Assembly (NCBI GenBank): GCA_003500165.1
Contig: DNSZ01000035.1
Span: 12,942 to 21,556, forward strand
Reading direction: 5' to 3'
Length of the DNA stretch: 8,615 nucleotides
Source of the DNA: Paracoccaceae bacterium
GTDB lineage: Bacteria; Pseudomonadota; Alphaproteobacteria; Rhodobacterales; Rhodobacteraceae
The first letter of the stretch is position 1; every line of letters starts with the position of its first letter. The notes under the pieces are model-generated. The model worked only from the letters and a program-made list of their open reading frames with translations, was not told the origin of the DNA and did no database searches. This document shows, piece by piece, positions 1-8,195 of the stretch. The translations under genes were made by a program, and so were the position numbers.

Positions 1-746
1 TCGGCGGGCAGACCCGCTATGGCGTGTCGATCTTTACCGAACGCGGCTCGGAGGGCATCACCATGGGCGCGACCGGCGCGCTTTATGCTTGGGGCTTCAA
101 ATACGAAAACGAGCCCGGCAGCTATGACATGGAAGGCGCGGTGAACTCGCCCGAAGCGGTCGAGGCGCTGGCGTTCTACAAGGAACTCTATGAATGCTGC
201 ACCCCGCCGGGCTATACCGACGCCTATATGGAACAGTCGCTCGATGCCTACAAATCGGGCCAGGTGGCGATGGCGATGAACTGGTTCGCCTTCTTCCCGG
301 GGCTTTATGCCGACCCGAACACCGGCGGCGACACGATCGGCTTTTTCGTCAACCCGCCGCAGAATGTCGAGGCATCGACGCTGGGCGGTCAGGGCATTTC
401 GGTCGTCTCCTATTCCGACAAGCAGGATGCCGCGCTTGAATACATCAAGTGGTTCGCCCAGCCCGAGGTGCAGGCCAAATGGTGGGAACTGGGCGGCTAT
501 TCGGCGCATAACTCGGTCCTGCAGGACCCGGGTTTCGTCGACAGCGCGCCCTTTGCCGCCGATTTCCTGCTGGCGATGGATAGTGTGCAGGATTTCTGGC
601 AGGAACCGGCCTATGCCGAATTGCTGCTGGCGATGCAGAAACGGCTGCATGACTACATCGTGGCCGATATCGGCACCGCGCAGGAGGCGCTGGACCTGCT
701 GATCGAGGATTGGACCGAGACCTTCGAAGACGAAGGCAAGCTGTGA
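1..746 (+). CDS. ABC importer periplasmic solute-binding protein, C-terminal part (5' end outside window)
   Basis: This reading frame is open from the left edge (first whole codon at base 3) to a TGA at 744-746, giving 247 residues with no signal peptide, so the true start lies upstream. Carbohydrate-binding proteins of this type (SBP_bac_1/8, MalE/UgpB-like) are usually somewhat over 400 residues, so a bit more than half is present. Seen in the sequence: an aromatic-rich block 'NWFAFFPGL' after 'KSGQVAMAM', then 'GGQGISVVSYSDKQDAALEY' followed by 'IKWFAQPEVQAKW'. The last two are the hallmark hinge and helix region in which such proteins carry Gly-Gly, a Ser and a 'fixed' helix ending in lysine-tryptophan. 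It should bind the substrate in the periplasm and deliver it to the two permeases encoded next. The GTG at 24 is in frame but has no upstream signal and is not the start. The ligand cannot be read from sequence; the kinase further down suggests a small polyol or ketose. The family call is firm. Confidence 0.9.
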   Translation, partial: GGQTRYGVSIFTERGSEGITMGATGALYAWGFKYENEPGSYDMEGAVNSPEAVEALAFYKELYECCTPPGYTDAYMEQSLDAYKSGQVAMAMNWFAFFPGLYADPNTGGDTIGFFVNPPQNVEASTLGGQGISVVSYSDKQDAALEYIKWFAQPEVQAKWWELGGYSAHNSVLQDPGFVDSAPFAADFLLAMDSVQDFWQEPAYAELLLAMQKRLHDYIVADIGTAQEALDLLIEDWTETFEDEGKL

Positions 747-752
747 TCCCGG

Positions 753-778
753 CCGGGATGCGCCGCGGCGCATCCCGG
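753..778 (+). promoter_or_regulatory. 26-bp perfect palindrome / stem-loop after binding-protein gene
   Basis: Bases 753-765 are exactly the reverse complement of 766-778; the inner arms read GGGATGCGCCG and CGGCGCATCCC. It begins 7 bases after the binding-protein stop codon. In RNA it can fold into a very stable G+C-rich hairpin of about 11 bp with a 4-base loop. There is no T run after it, so it is not a classic intrinsic terminator. In maltose-type operons, hairpins in the malE-malF gap protect the binding-protein message and reduce downstream expression; a similar role here is inference. Confidence 0.6.
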
Positions 779-805
779 GCATCGGCCTTCGGTCGGCTTT
801 GCTTC

Positions 806-829
806 CGGGTCCCCGCGACAGGGGACCCG
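806..829 (+). promoter_or_regulatory. Second intercistronic stem-loop, 9-bp perfect stem with 6-base loop
   Basis: Arms CGGGTCCCC (806-814) and GGGGACCCG (821-829) pair perfectly around the loop GCGACA. The stem ends 23 bases before the chosen start of permease 1 and has no T tract behind it. With the palindrome at 753-778 it forms a tandem of hairpins in the binding-protein/permease gap. It argues against the longer permease reading frame that opens at a TTG at 799, because that start would place the hairpin inside the coding sequence. A role in message stability or partial termination is inferred. Confidence 0.5.
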
Positions 830-852
830 TTCCAGCCCATGCGAGTGCAGAC

Positions 853-1793
853 ATGCCCGACACGCCCCTTGACCGCGTTGCCAAGGCCACGCCGCAGCCG
901 ATCGCCCGGCGGGTGCGCGGCCTGAGCGACCGGGCCATCGCCTGGATTTTCGTCGCGCCGACGATCTTTCTGCTGCTCGCGGTCAACATCTTCCCGCTGA
1001 TCTGGACGATCCGGCTGTCCTTCACCAATTTCCGCGCCAACCGGAACCGCGAGGTCGAATGGGTCGGCCTGCGCAATTACGAGCGGATCCTGACCGACAC
1101 CGATATCTGGCTGACGATGCAGGCCACGGCGCATTTCCTGTTCTGGACGATCTTCTTTCAGGTGCTGATCGGCTTTACGCTGGCCTATCTGATCAACAAG
1201 AAATTCCGCGGCAACGGTCTGTGGACCACCATCATCGTGTTGCCGATGATGCTGTCCCCGGCCGTGGTCGGCAATTTCTGGACCTTCCTGTACCAGCCGC
1301 AGATCGGGCTTTTCAATTACGTGGTCGCGTTCTTCACCGGGGTCGATCCGTCCTCGTTCGAGATGATCGGATCGGTGCGGCTGGCGCCCTGGGCGATCGT
1401 GATTGTCGATACCTGGATGTGGACACCCTTCGTGATGCTGATCTGCCTGGCCGGGCTTCGATCGATCCCCGACTATATCTATGAGGCGGCCGAGATCGAC
1501 CGCGCCTCGAAGTGGCGGCAATTCTGGACGATCACCGTCCCGATGGTGCTGCCCTTCCTGATGCTGGCGGTGCTGTTCCGGGGCATCGAGAACTTCAAGA
1601 TGTTCGACCTTGTCGTGCAGTTGACGGGCGGCGGGCCGGGCTCCACCACCGAGCTGACCTCGATCAACCTCAAGCGCGAAGCGTTCGAGAAATGGCGCAC
1701 CGGCTATGCGTCGGCCTATGCCATCATCCTGTTCGTCACCGTCTTCGGGCTGGCGTCGATCTATGTGAAGGCGCTGAACCGGGTGAAGGAGCG

Positions 1794-1797
<4 letters not shown>
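853..1797 (+). CDS. ABC importer permease, MalF-type (inner membrane subunit 1)
   Basis: This 314-residue integral membrane subunit forms half of the inner-membrane channel of a carbohydrate-type (CUT1-like) importer. Six membrane segments are visible at about 29-51, 93-115, 124-146, 178-200, 228-245 and 286-306. The cytoplasmic EAA loop that contacts the ATPase is at 211-230, starting 'EAAEIDRASKW' and ending in 'ITVP'. The usual glycine after the aspartate is arginine here, while the rest of the motif is intact. The C-terminal part has 'QLTGGGPGSTTELTS', typical of MalF-type subunits. The ATG at 853 is chosen over an upstream TTG at 799 because the latter lies before a strong hairpin and adds an unconserved-looking, proline-rich leader. 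The ribosome-binding site is weak (GAG at 843-845), which may fit lower expression than the binding protein. Its stop overlaps the next start by 4 bp (ATGA). Confidence 0.93.
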
Positions 1798-2728
<931 letters not shown>

Positions 2729-2732
<4 letters not shown>

Positions 2733-2923
2733 GACGCTTTCTTGACGGTCTTCGAAGGCTCCGCCGCGGCCCGTGGGAAATGGTTGCCTCGGCGCTGATC
2801 GCGGTCGGCGTGGTGATGTTGATGCAGCCCTATGTGCTGTGGCTTTACACCTATTCCTTCATCGTGACGCTGGTCGGCACGGTGATGTTCATCATCGTCA
2901 GCCATTTTCCGCAGGGCGATTGA
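2729..2923 (+). CDS. Small two-helix membrane protein of unknown family in ABC importer operon
   Basis: The frame encodes 64 residues: a strongly basic N-terminus (six Arg in the first 13 residues), hydrophobic stretches at about 16-36 and 38-59 joined by a short 'QPY' turn, and a short tail 'HFPQGD'. By the positive-inside rule both ends should be cytoplasmic, making a helical hairpin in the inner membrane. The start overlaps the permease 2 stop by 4 bp (ATGA) and the stop directly abuts the ATG of the first ATPase, so the gene is tightly embedded and probably co-translated. I do not recognise the family. It does not resemble the roughly 90-residue small membrane protein (DUF2160) that I recall from rhizobial glycerol importer operons. 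A role as an accessory or stabilising subunit of the importer is inferred from position only. The chance that it is not translated is low given both junctions and the clear membrane pattern. Confidence 0.8.
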
Positions 2924-4021
2924 ATGGCCGAGATCGTGATTCACAATCTGCGCAAGGATTTCGGCGATTTCACCGCCGTGCAATCCTCGTCCTTCAAGAT
3001 CGAGGATGGCGAGTTCTTCATGCTGCTGGGGCCGTCGGGCTGCGGCAAGACCACAACGCTGCGGATGATTGCCGGTCTCGAGCTGCCGACCAGCGGCGAG
3101 ATTTACATCGACGGCGAAGAGGTCGGCCAGAAGCCCGCCAGCCAGCGCGACATTGCCTTCGTCTTTCAGATGTTCGCGCTCTACCCGCATATGAACGTCC
3201 GCAGGAACATCAGCTATCCGCTGATCAGCCAGGGCATGAAACGGGCGCGGGTGCGCGAAAAGGTGGCCGAGGTCGCCCGCACGCTCGGCATCGAGGATAT
3301 CCTCGACCGTCCGGTGGGCGGGCTGTCGGGGGGCGACCGGCAGCGCGTTGCGCTGGGGCGTGCCATCGTGCGCAACCCCAAGGCGTTCATGATGGACGAG
3401 CCGCTTGGCGCGCTCGACGCCGAATTCCGCGAGCGCATGGCCGAAGAGCTGCGCGCGCTGCATGACCGGATGGGCGCGACCACGGTCTATGTCACCCATG
3501 ATCAGCTGGAAGCCATGCAGATGGGCGACAAGATCGTGGTGATGAACCATGGCGTGATCGAACAGTTCGGCGCGCCGCAGGACATCTATGACAAGCCGGC
3601 GACGATGTTCGTGGCCGATTTCATCGGCTCGCCCTCGATGAATTTCCTGCGGTTTCACGGCAGCATCGAGGCCGGCGGAACCTCGGTCACGCTGCATCAC
3701 CAGGCCTTCGCCGTGCCCGAGATGCGCGAGCCCTTCGACGGCGACATGGTGCTGGGCGTGCGACCCGAACATATCAGGCTGTCGGACGCGGCCGGCTATC
3801 GGGCCGAGGTCGAGGCGGTGGAGTATCTGGGGACCACCCAGATCGTGTCGCTGAAAGCCGCGAATGGCGAGGTGAAGGCACGCACCCCGTCGGACCAGCC
3901 CGCCCGGGTCGGCGAAACGGTGGGTCTGGAATTCGACGGCCGGACCGTCACGCTGTTCGACAACCAGACCGGCCGGGCGCTGAGATCCGATCTGAACGAG
4001 GGGGTGCTGTCGCATGGCTGA
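2924..4021 (+). CDS. ABC importer ATPase 1, MalK/UgpC-type
   Basis: This 365-residue cytoplasmic ATPase powers import. The nucleotide-binding domain (about 1-235) has Walker A 'GPSGCGKTT' at 36-44, Q-loop Gln82 ('FVFQMFALYPHMNV'), signature 'LSGGD' at 134-138, Walker B ending in Asp158-Glu159, D-loop 'GALD' at 162-165 and switch His192 ('YVTHDQLEAM'). All catalytic residues are present, so it should hydrolyse ATP. The signature has Asp where Gln is usual (LSGGQ), a tolerated variant. Residues from about 240 form the MalK-type regulatory (OB/TOBE) domain, with the family landmark 'VLGVRPEHIRLSD' near 277-289. Length is normal for the family. The ATG directly follows the stop of the small membrane protein with only a weak AGGG (2913-2916) in front, so translation probably depends on coupling. 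A second, different ATPase follows, so the two most likely pair as a heterodimer. Confidence 0.94.
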   Translation: MAEIVIHNLRKDFGDFTAVQSSSFKIEDGEFFMLLGPSGCGKTTTLRMIAGLELPTSGEIYIDGEEVGQKPASQRDIAFVFQMFALYPHMNVRRNISYPLISQGMKRARVREKVAEVARTLGIEDILDRPVGGLSGGDRQRVALGRAIVRNPKAFMMDEPLGALDAEFRERMAEELRALHDRMGATTVYVTHDQLEAMQMGDKIVVMNHGVIEQFGAPQDIYDKPATMFVADFIGSPSMNFLRFHGSIEAGGTSVTLHHQAFAVPEMREPFDGDMVLGVRPEHIRLSDAAGYRAEVEAVEYLGTTQIVSLKAANGEVKARTPSDQPARVGETVGLEFDGRTVTLFDNQTGRALRSDLNEGVLSHG

Positions 4022-5009
4022 GGTCGCCCTGCGCCGCGTGGCCAAGTCGTTCGGCAAGACCGTCGCGGTCGACGATGTCTCGCTGTCGGTCGCGGATGGT
4101 GCCTTTGTGGTGCTGCTTGGCCCCACGGGCGCGGGCAAGACCACCACGTTGCGGCTGATCTCGGGGCTGGAACGCCCCGACCGGGGCGAAATCCTGATCG
4201 ACGGGCGCGTCGTCAACAACGAGACGCCGGCCCAGCGCAACGTCGCGATGGTGTTCCAGCAATACTCGCTCTACCCGCATCTGACGGTCCGCGACAATCT
4301 GGCCTTTCCGCTGAAGTCGCCGATCCTGAAGACCCCACCGGCCGAGATCGCGCGCAAGGTGCAAGAGGTCGCCGAGGTGCTGCATATCGCGCACAAACTC
4401 GACAACCGCGCAACCGCGCTGTCGGGCGGCGAGATGCAGCGCGTGTCGATCGGCCGCGCGCTGGTTCGCGATCCGGACATTTATCTGATGGACGAACCGC
4501 TCAGCTCGCTCGACGCCAAGCTGCGCGCCGATCTCAGGATCGAGCTGAAACGCATCCATGCCGATCTCGGCGCGACGCTGCTTTATGTCACCCACGACCA
4601 GATCGAGGCGATGACCATGGCCACCCATGTCGGCGTCCTCGACGAAGGCCGGCTGGTGCAGTTCGGGTCGCCCCGCGAGATCTACGAGGATCCGGTCAGC
4701 CTGTATGTGGCCAGCCGCCTTGGCCTGCCGCGGATCAACGCCCTGCCCAGCGATCTGTTCGGCGGCGCGCCGCCGGGGGCCAGGACCATCGGCCTGAGGC
4801 CCGAGCATATCAGCCAGGGCGAAGGCAAGACCTGCACGGTTCAGCGGGTCGAGCATCTGGGCGACCAGACCCGCCTGCACCTGACGCTGGAGGGCCATGA
4901 CATCGTCACGCTGACCGACGTGCACACCGACCTCGAACCGGGCGACGCCATCGCCATCCAGCCCCGCAACCCCCTGTTCTTCGACGCCAGCGGCGCCCGC
5001 ATAGCCTGA
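4014..5009 (+). CDS. ABC importer ATPase 2, MalK/UgpC-type
   Basis: This 331-residue ATPase overlaps ATPase 1 by 8 bp. Its nucleotide-binding domain carries Walker A 'GPTGAGKTT' at 36-44, Gln82 ('MVFQQYSLYPHLTV'), signature 'LSGGE' at 136-140, Walker B Asp160-Glu161, D-loop 'SSLD' at 164-167 and switch His194 ('YVTHDQIEAM'). Everything needed for catalysis is present. The C-terminal regulatory part retains 'TIGLRPEHIS' (about 258-267) but is about 34 residues shorter overall than its neighbour, mostly between the 'IYEDP' block and the end. It differs from ATPase 1 throughout, so the pair is not a recent tandem copy. Rhizobial glycerol importers (GlpS/GlpT) are a known example of two ATPase genes for one transporter; the parallel supports a heterodimer but does not prove the same substrate. 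The gene ends 11 bp before the kinase start. Confidence 0.93.
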   Translation: MAEVALRRVAKSFGKTVAVDDVSLSVADGAFVVLLGPTGAGKTTTLRLISGLERPDRGEILIDGRVVNNETPAQRNVAMVFQQYSLYPHLTVRDNLAFPLKSPILKTPPAEIARKVQEVAEVLHIAHKLDNRATALSGGEMQRVSIGRALVRDPDIYLMDEPLSSLDAKLRADLRIELKRIHADLGATLLYVTHDQIEAMTMATHVGVLDEGRLVQFGSPREIYEDPVSLYVASRLGLPRINALPSDLFGGAPPGARTIGLRPEHISQGEGKTCTVQRVEHLGDQTRLHLTLEGHDIVTLTDVHTDLEPGDAIAIQPRNPLFFDASGARIA

Positions 5010-5013
5010 GGAG
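5008..5013 (+). promoter_or_regulatory. Ribosome binding site of the DHA kinase gene
   Basis: GAGGAG lies 7 bases before the ATG at 5021 and overlaps the stop codon of ATPase 2. It is the clearest Shine-Dalgarno sequence in the operon, suggesting the kinase is translated efficiently in its own right. Confidence 0.75.
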
Positions 5014-5020
5014 ACCGGCC

Positions 5021-6667
5021 ATGAAGCAGTTCATCAACACCAAGGAAACCCTGGTCACCGAGGCCATCGACGGCACCCTGCGCACCGCGGGCGGGCGGCT
5101 GGCGCGGCTGGACGGCTATCCGCATATCAAGGTCGTCATCCGCACCGACTGGGACAAGTCGAAGGTCGCGCTGGTTTCGGGCGGCGGCTCGGGCCACGAA
5201 CCCAGCCATGCCGGCTTTGTCGGGCAGGGCATGCTGACGGCCGCGGTCTGCGGTGACGTCTTCGCCTCGCCCTCCGTGGATGCGGTTCTGGCCGGCATCC
5301 TGTCGGTGACCGGCAAGGCCGGCTGTCTGCTGATCGTCAAGAACTATACCGGCGACCGGCTGAACTTTGGCCTGGCCGCCGAACGCGCCCGCGCCTTCGG
5401 TCTGAAGGTGAACATGGTCGTCGTCGATGACGATGTCGCCCTGCCCGACCTGCCGCAGCCCCGCGGCGTTGCCGGCACGCTTTTCGTCCACAAGATCGCC
5501 GGCACGCTGGCCGAGCAGGGCGCCGACCTCGAAGCCGTCACCCAGGCGGCCCAGCGGGTCATCGCGGGGGTGATCTCGATCGGCATGTCGCTCGACACCT
5601 GCACGATCCCGGGCTCGCCAAAGGAACAGCGGATCGCTGTGGGCAAGGCCGAACTGGGGCTTGGCATCCATGGCGAGGCCGGCATCGAACAGGTCGACTT
5701 TTCCAGCGCCGGGGACGCCATGGAAATGGTCGTCGACCGGCTGGCGCCGAATATGGGGCCCGGCCCCTATGCCGCGCTTCTGAACAATCTGGGCGGCGCC
5801 ACACCGCTCGAGATGGCGGTGCTGGCCGAGGAACTCTGCCGGTCCCGGATCGGCGAGCAGATCCGCTGGATGGTGGGTCCCACGCCGCTGATGACCTCGC
5901 TCGACATGCAGGGCTTTTCGGTGTCGCTGCTGCCGGTCGGCAAAAGCGATGAGGGCCTGCTGCAGGCCCCGGTCGCGCCCTGGGCCTGGCCGGGTTGCCT
6001 GCCGGTCGGCGCCGTCTCGGCCCGGCCGCTGCCCGACGGGCTGACGCCGATCCAGCCCATTGCCTCGAAGGATGACGGGGTGCGCGCCTTTGTCATCCGC
6101 GCCTGCACGATCCTGATCGAGGCCGAGGCAGACCTGAACGCGCTTGACGCGAAATCCGGCGATGGCGACACCGGCAGCACGCTGGCCACCGCGGCGCGCG
6201 CCCTGATCAAGGCCGTCGACCGGCTGCCGCTGGCCGATCTGACGCAGCTTTACCGTGCCATCGGGCTGGAGCTGAGCCAGACCATGGGCGGGTCATCGGG
6301 GGTGCTTCTGGCGATCTTCTTTGCGGCTGCCGGCGATGCCTCGGCCAGCGGTAGCGATGCGATCGGCGCGCTGAAGGCCGGGCTCGACCGCATCCAGCAG
6401 GTGGGCGGCGCGCGACCCGGCGACCGGACGATGATCGACGCGCTGATGCCGGCCCTCGAGGCGCTGCATGGCGGGATGGCGGCGGCGGCCCGCGCGGCGC
6501 GCGAGGGTGCAAGCCATACGGCAACGATCACCCGCGCAAAGGCCGGCCGCGCCAGCTATGTCGGCGCGGACAAGCTGGCCGGCCACAACGATCCGGGCGC
6601 AGAAGCCGTCGCGCGCCTGTTCGAGCAGCTCGCCGGGTCGAGCGAACTGGCCGCCGCTTTGGGCTGA
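5021..6667 (+). CDS. dhaK: ATP-dependent dihydroxyacetone kinase, DhaK-DhaL fusion
   Basis: This 548-residue protein has the single-chain layout of the Citrobacter freundii enzyme (EC 2.7.1.29), which phosphorylates dihydroxyacetone (and glyceraldehyde) with ATP. The DhaK domain (about 1-330) has 'GGGSGHEPSHAGFVG' from residue 54 with His59, 'KNYTGDRLNF' with Lys107 and Asp112, and 'LGIHGEAG' with His217. In the family His217 forms the covalent hemiaminal with the substrate carbonyl. A short linker (about 332-350) leads to the DhaL domain (about 352-545), with 'DAKSGDGDTGST' (Asp376, Asp381, Asp383; Mg-ATP binding), 'TMGGSSG' at 422-428, 'GDRTMIDAL' near 467 and 'GRASYVG' plus 'DPGA' near the end. 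No phosphotransferase (DhaM) domain is present, so ATP rather than PEP is the expected donor. It is last in the importer operon and presumably traps the imported substrate. Related kinases act on erythrulose, so the ketose acted on is not certain. Confidence 0.93.
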   Translation: MKQFINTKETLVTEAIDGTLRTAGGRLARLDGYPHIKVVIRTDWDKSKVALVSGGGSGHEPSHAGFVGQGMLTAAVCGDVFASPSVDAVLAGILSVTGKAGCLLIVKNYTGDRLNFGLAAERARAFGLKVNMVVVDDDVALPDLPQPRGVAGTLFVHKIAGTLAEQGADLEAVTQAAQRVIAGVISIGMSLDTCTIPGSPKEQRIAVGKAELGLGIHGEAGIEQVDFSSAGDAMEMVVDRLAPNMGPGPYAALLNNLGGATPLEMAVLAEELCRSRIGEQIRWMVGPTPLMTSLDMQGFSVSLLPVGKSDEGLLQAPVAPWAWPGCLPVGAVSARPLPDGLTPIQPIASKDDGVRAFVIRACTILIEAEADLNALDAKSGDGDTGSTLATAARALIKAVDRLPLADLTQLYRAIGLELSQTMGGSSGVLLAIFFAAAGDASASGSDAIGALKAGLDRIQQVGGARPGDRTMIDALMPALEALHGGMAAAARAAREGASHTATITRAKAGRASYVGADKLAGHNDPGAEAVARLFEQLAGSSELAAALG

Positions 6668-6670
6668 TGC

Positions 6671-6726
6671 GGACGGTCATCGATCCCTGGCCGCCTCCCG
6701 CCCTGGCCGAGGATCGTTGACGGTTC
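6671..6726. terminator. Long imperfect inverted repeat between convergent genes, possible bidirectional terminator
   Basis: Arms at 6671-6692 and 6705-6726 pair over about 22 positions with three mismatches and two G-T wobbles, around a 12-base loop. The inner core (CGATCC with GGATCG, then GGCC with GGCC) is the strongest part. It sits just after the kinase stop and before the stop of the opposing oxidase gene, where a shared terminator is expected. Neither side shows a real T run, so it may work poorly as an intrinsic terminator or act as a 3'-end stabiliser. Confidence 0.4.
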
Positions 6727-6737
6727 CAAGGCCTGGC

Positions 6738-6751
6738 GGGCGAAGGCGCCC
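6738..6751 (-). terminator. Short hairpin at the end of the glcD-like gene
   Basis: Read on the minus strand, GGGCG-CCTT-CGCCC starts at the last base of the oxidase stop codon. It is a 5-bp G+C stem with a 4-base loop and no T run behind it. It may be a weak end signal, and it could be chance in DNA this GC-rich. Confidence 0.2.
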
Positions 6752-8184
6752 TATCCCGCGCGCCGCCCGGCCGACGCCGCGAGCGGGAACACTTTCGCCG
6801 GGTTGAGCAGCCAGCCCGGGTCGAACACGTCCTTGACCCGCATCTGCGCCTCCAGATCGTCGGGCGCGAACTGGTCGCCCATCAGGTCGCGCTTTTCCAC
6901 GCCGACCCCATGTTCGCCGGTCAGGCACCCCCCGGCGGCCACGCACAGCCGCAGGATGTCGGCCCCCAGTGCCTCGGCCCGGGCAAGCGCGCCCTCGGCA
7001 TTGGCGTCATACAGGATCAGCGGGTGCAGGTTGCCGTCGCCGGCGTGGAACACATTGGCGACCTGCAGGCCATAACGGTCGGCAAGCTCGGATATCCCCG
7101 CCAGCACGCGCGGCAATTCGGAGACCGGGATCGTTCCGTCGAGGCAGATATAGTCGGCGATCTGGCCCATCGCGCCGAACGCCGCCTTGCGCCCCTTCCA
7201 GATCGCGGCGGCATCGGCGGCGGTTGCGGCCTCGCGCATCTCGACCGGCCCATGCGCCGCCGCGACCGCCTTGATGCGGTCGAGCTGGTCGGCGATTTCG
7301 GCCACGGTCCCCTCGACCTCGACGATCAGCAGCGCCTCGACATCCGGGTAGCCGGCCTGGGCGAAGGCCTCGCAGGCGCGGATGCAGGGCCGGTCCATGA
7401 ACTCGATCGCCGCAGGCAGGATGCCCGCCCGGATGATGTCGGCCACGCAGGCCCCGGCCACGGCATTGTCGTCGAACCCCATCAAGAGCGGCCGCGCAGC
7501 AGCGGGTTTCGGGGTCAGCCGCAAGGTCGCCTCGGTCACCACGCCAAGTTGCCCCTCGGACCCGCAGATCAGCGCCAGCAGGTCGAGCCCGCCCGTATCG
7601 GGCACGTCGCCGCCCAGTTCCACCACCGTGCCGTCGATCAGCACCAGGGTCAGCCCCAGCAGGTTGTTGACCGTCACGCCGTATTTCAGGCAATGCGCGC
7701 CGCCCGCATTCATGCCGATATTGCCGCCGATCGCGCAAGCGAGCTGGCTGGAGGGATCGGGGGCATAGAAGAACCCGTCAGCCTCGACCGCGCCGGTCAC
7801 CGACAGGTTCGTGCGCCCCGCGCCGACGCGGATCGTGCGATTCTCAAGGTCGGTCTCCAGCACCCCGTTGAGCCGGGCAAGCCCCAGGATCACCGCATCC
7901 GCCGTGGGCAACGCCCCCCCGGCAAGCGAGGTGCCGGCACCGCGCGGCACCACCTTCACCCCCTCCTCATGGCAGACCCGCAGCGCCGCCGCCGTCTCGG
8001 CCGTCGATCCGGGCAGCACGACGGCAAGCGGCGGGCAGGCATAGGCGGTGAAGGCGTCGCATTCATAGGCGCGCAGCGCCGGGGCATCGGCGATCACCGC
8101 CGCGGCCGGCAGGGCGGCGCGCAGCCGGCCGAGGATCGCGTCGCGCCGGGCCAGCACGCGCGCGTCGGGGATGGGCATTTCCAT
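6751..8184 (-). CDS. glcD: GlcD-type FAD-linked 2-hydroxyacid oxidase/dehydrogenase
   Basis: This 477-residue flavoprotein belongs to the glycolate oxidase GlcD / D-lactate dehydrogenase family. The N-terminal FAD-binding (PCMH) domain shows 'PRGAGTSLAGG' at 80-90, 'DPSSQLACAIGGNIGMNAGG' from 143, and 'GSEGQLGVVTEATLRL' at 208-223. The C-terminal FAD-oxidase domain has 'WKGRKAAFGAMG' near 329, 'HAGDGNLHP' with His380 and His387, 'GEHGVGVEKR' with His425, and the closing 'NPAKVFP'. It should oxidise a 2-hydroxyacid such as glycolate or D-lactate to the 2-keto acid, passing electrons to a partner or the quinone pool. The start at 8184 is chosen over one at 8259 because GGGAGG lies 5 bases upstream. 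The length is near that of E. coli GlcD (about 499). In E. coli the enzyme needs GlcE and GlcF, but no such genes adjoin here: downstream is the convergent kinase and upstream a divergent lipoprotein. Substrate is therefore uncertain; the family is secure. Confidence 0.9.
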   Translation of the reverse strand: MEMPIPDARVLARRDAILGRLRAALPAAAVIADAPALRAYECDAFTAYACPPLAVVLPGSTAETAAALRVCHEEGVKVVPRGAGTSLAGGALPTADAVILGLARLNGVLETDLENRTIRVGAGRTNLSVTGAVEADGFFYAPDPSSQLACAIGGNIGMNAGGAHCLKYGVTVNNLLGLTLVLIDGTVVELGGDVPDTGGLDLLALICGSEGQLGVVTEATLRLTPKPAAARPLLMGFDDNAVAGACVADIIRAGILPAAIEFMDRPCIRACEAFAQAGYPDVEALLIVEVEGTVAEIADQLDRIKAVAAAHGPVEMREAATAADAAAIWKGRKAAFGAMGQIADYICLDGTIPVSELPRVLAGISELADRYGLQVANVFHAGDGNLHPLILYDANAEGALARAEALGADILRLCVAAGGCLTGEHGVGVEKRDLMGDQFAPDDLEAQMRVKDVFDPGWLLNPAKVFPLAASAGRRAG

Positions 8185-8189
8185 CGCAG

Positions 8190-8195
8190 CCTCCC
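8190..8195 (-). promoter_or_regulatory. Ribosome binding site deciding the glcD-like start
   Basis: On the minus strand GGGAGG stands 5 bases before the ATG at 8184. This favours that codon over the in-frame start at 8259, whose extra 25 residues look unlike the family N-terminus, and over a second in-frame ATG two codons inside (8178). Confidence 0.7.

Noticed and set aside
799..852. N-terminal extension of permease 1 from a TTG start
   Set aside because: The extension would place the 806-829 hairpin inside the gene and adds a leader unlike MalF-type N-termini. ATG 853 gives a normal start.
445..1521. 358-residue minus-strand frame opposite the binding-protein and permease 1 genes
   Set aside because: Composition is Arg/Gly/Pro/His-rich and unlike a folded protein. 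It spans two genes and the hairpin gap in a way that only reflects high GC.
3948..4925. 325-residue minus-strand frame opposite ATPase 2
   Set aside because: It is the antisense shadow of a gene with complete ATPase motifs and has no start signal or domain of its own.
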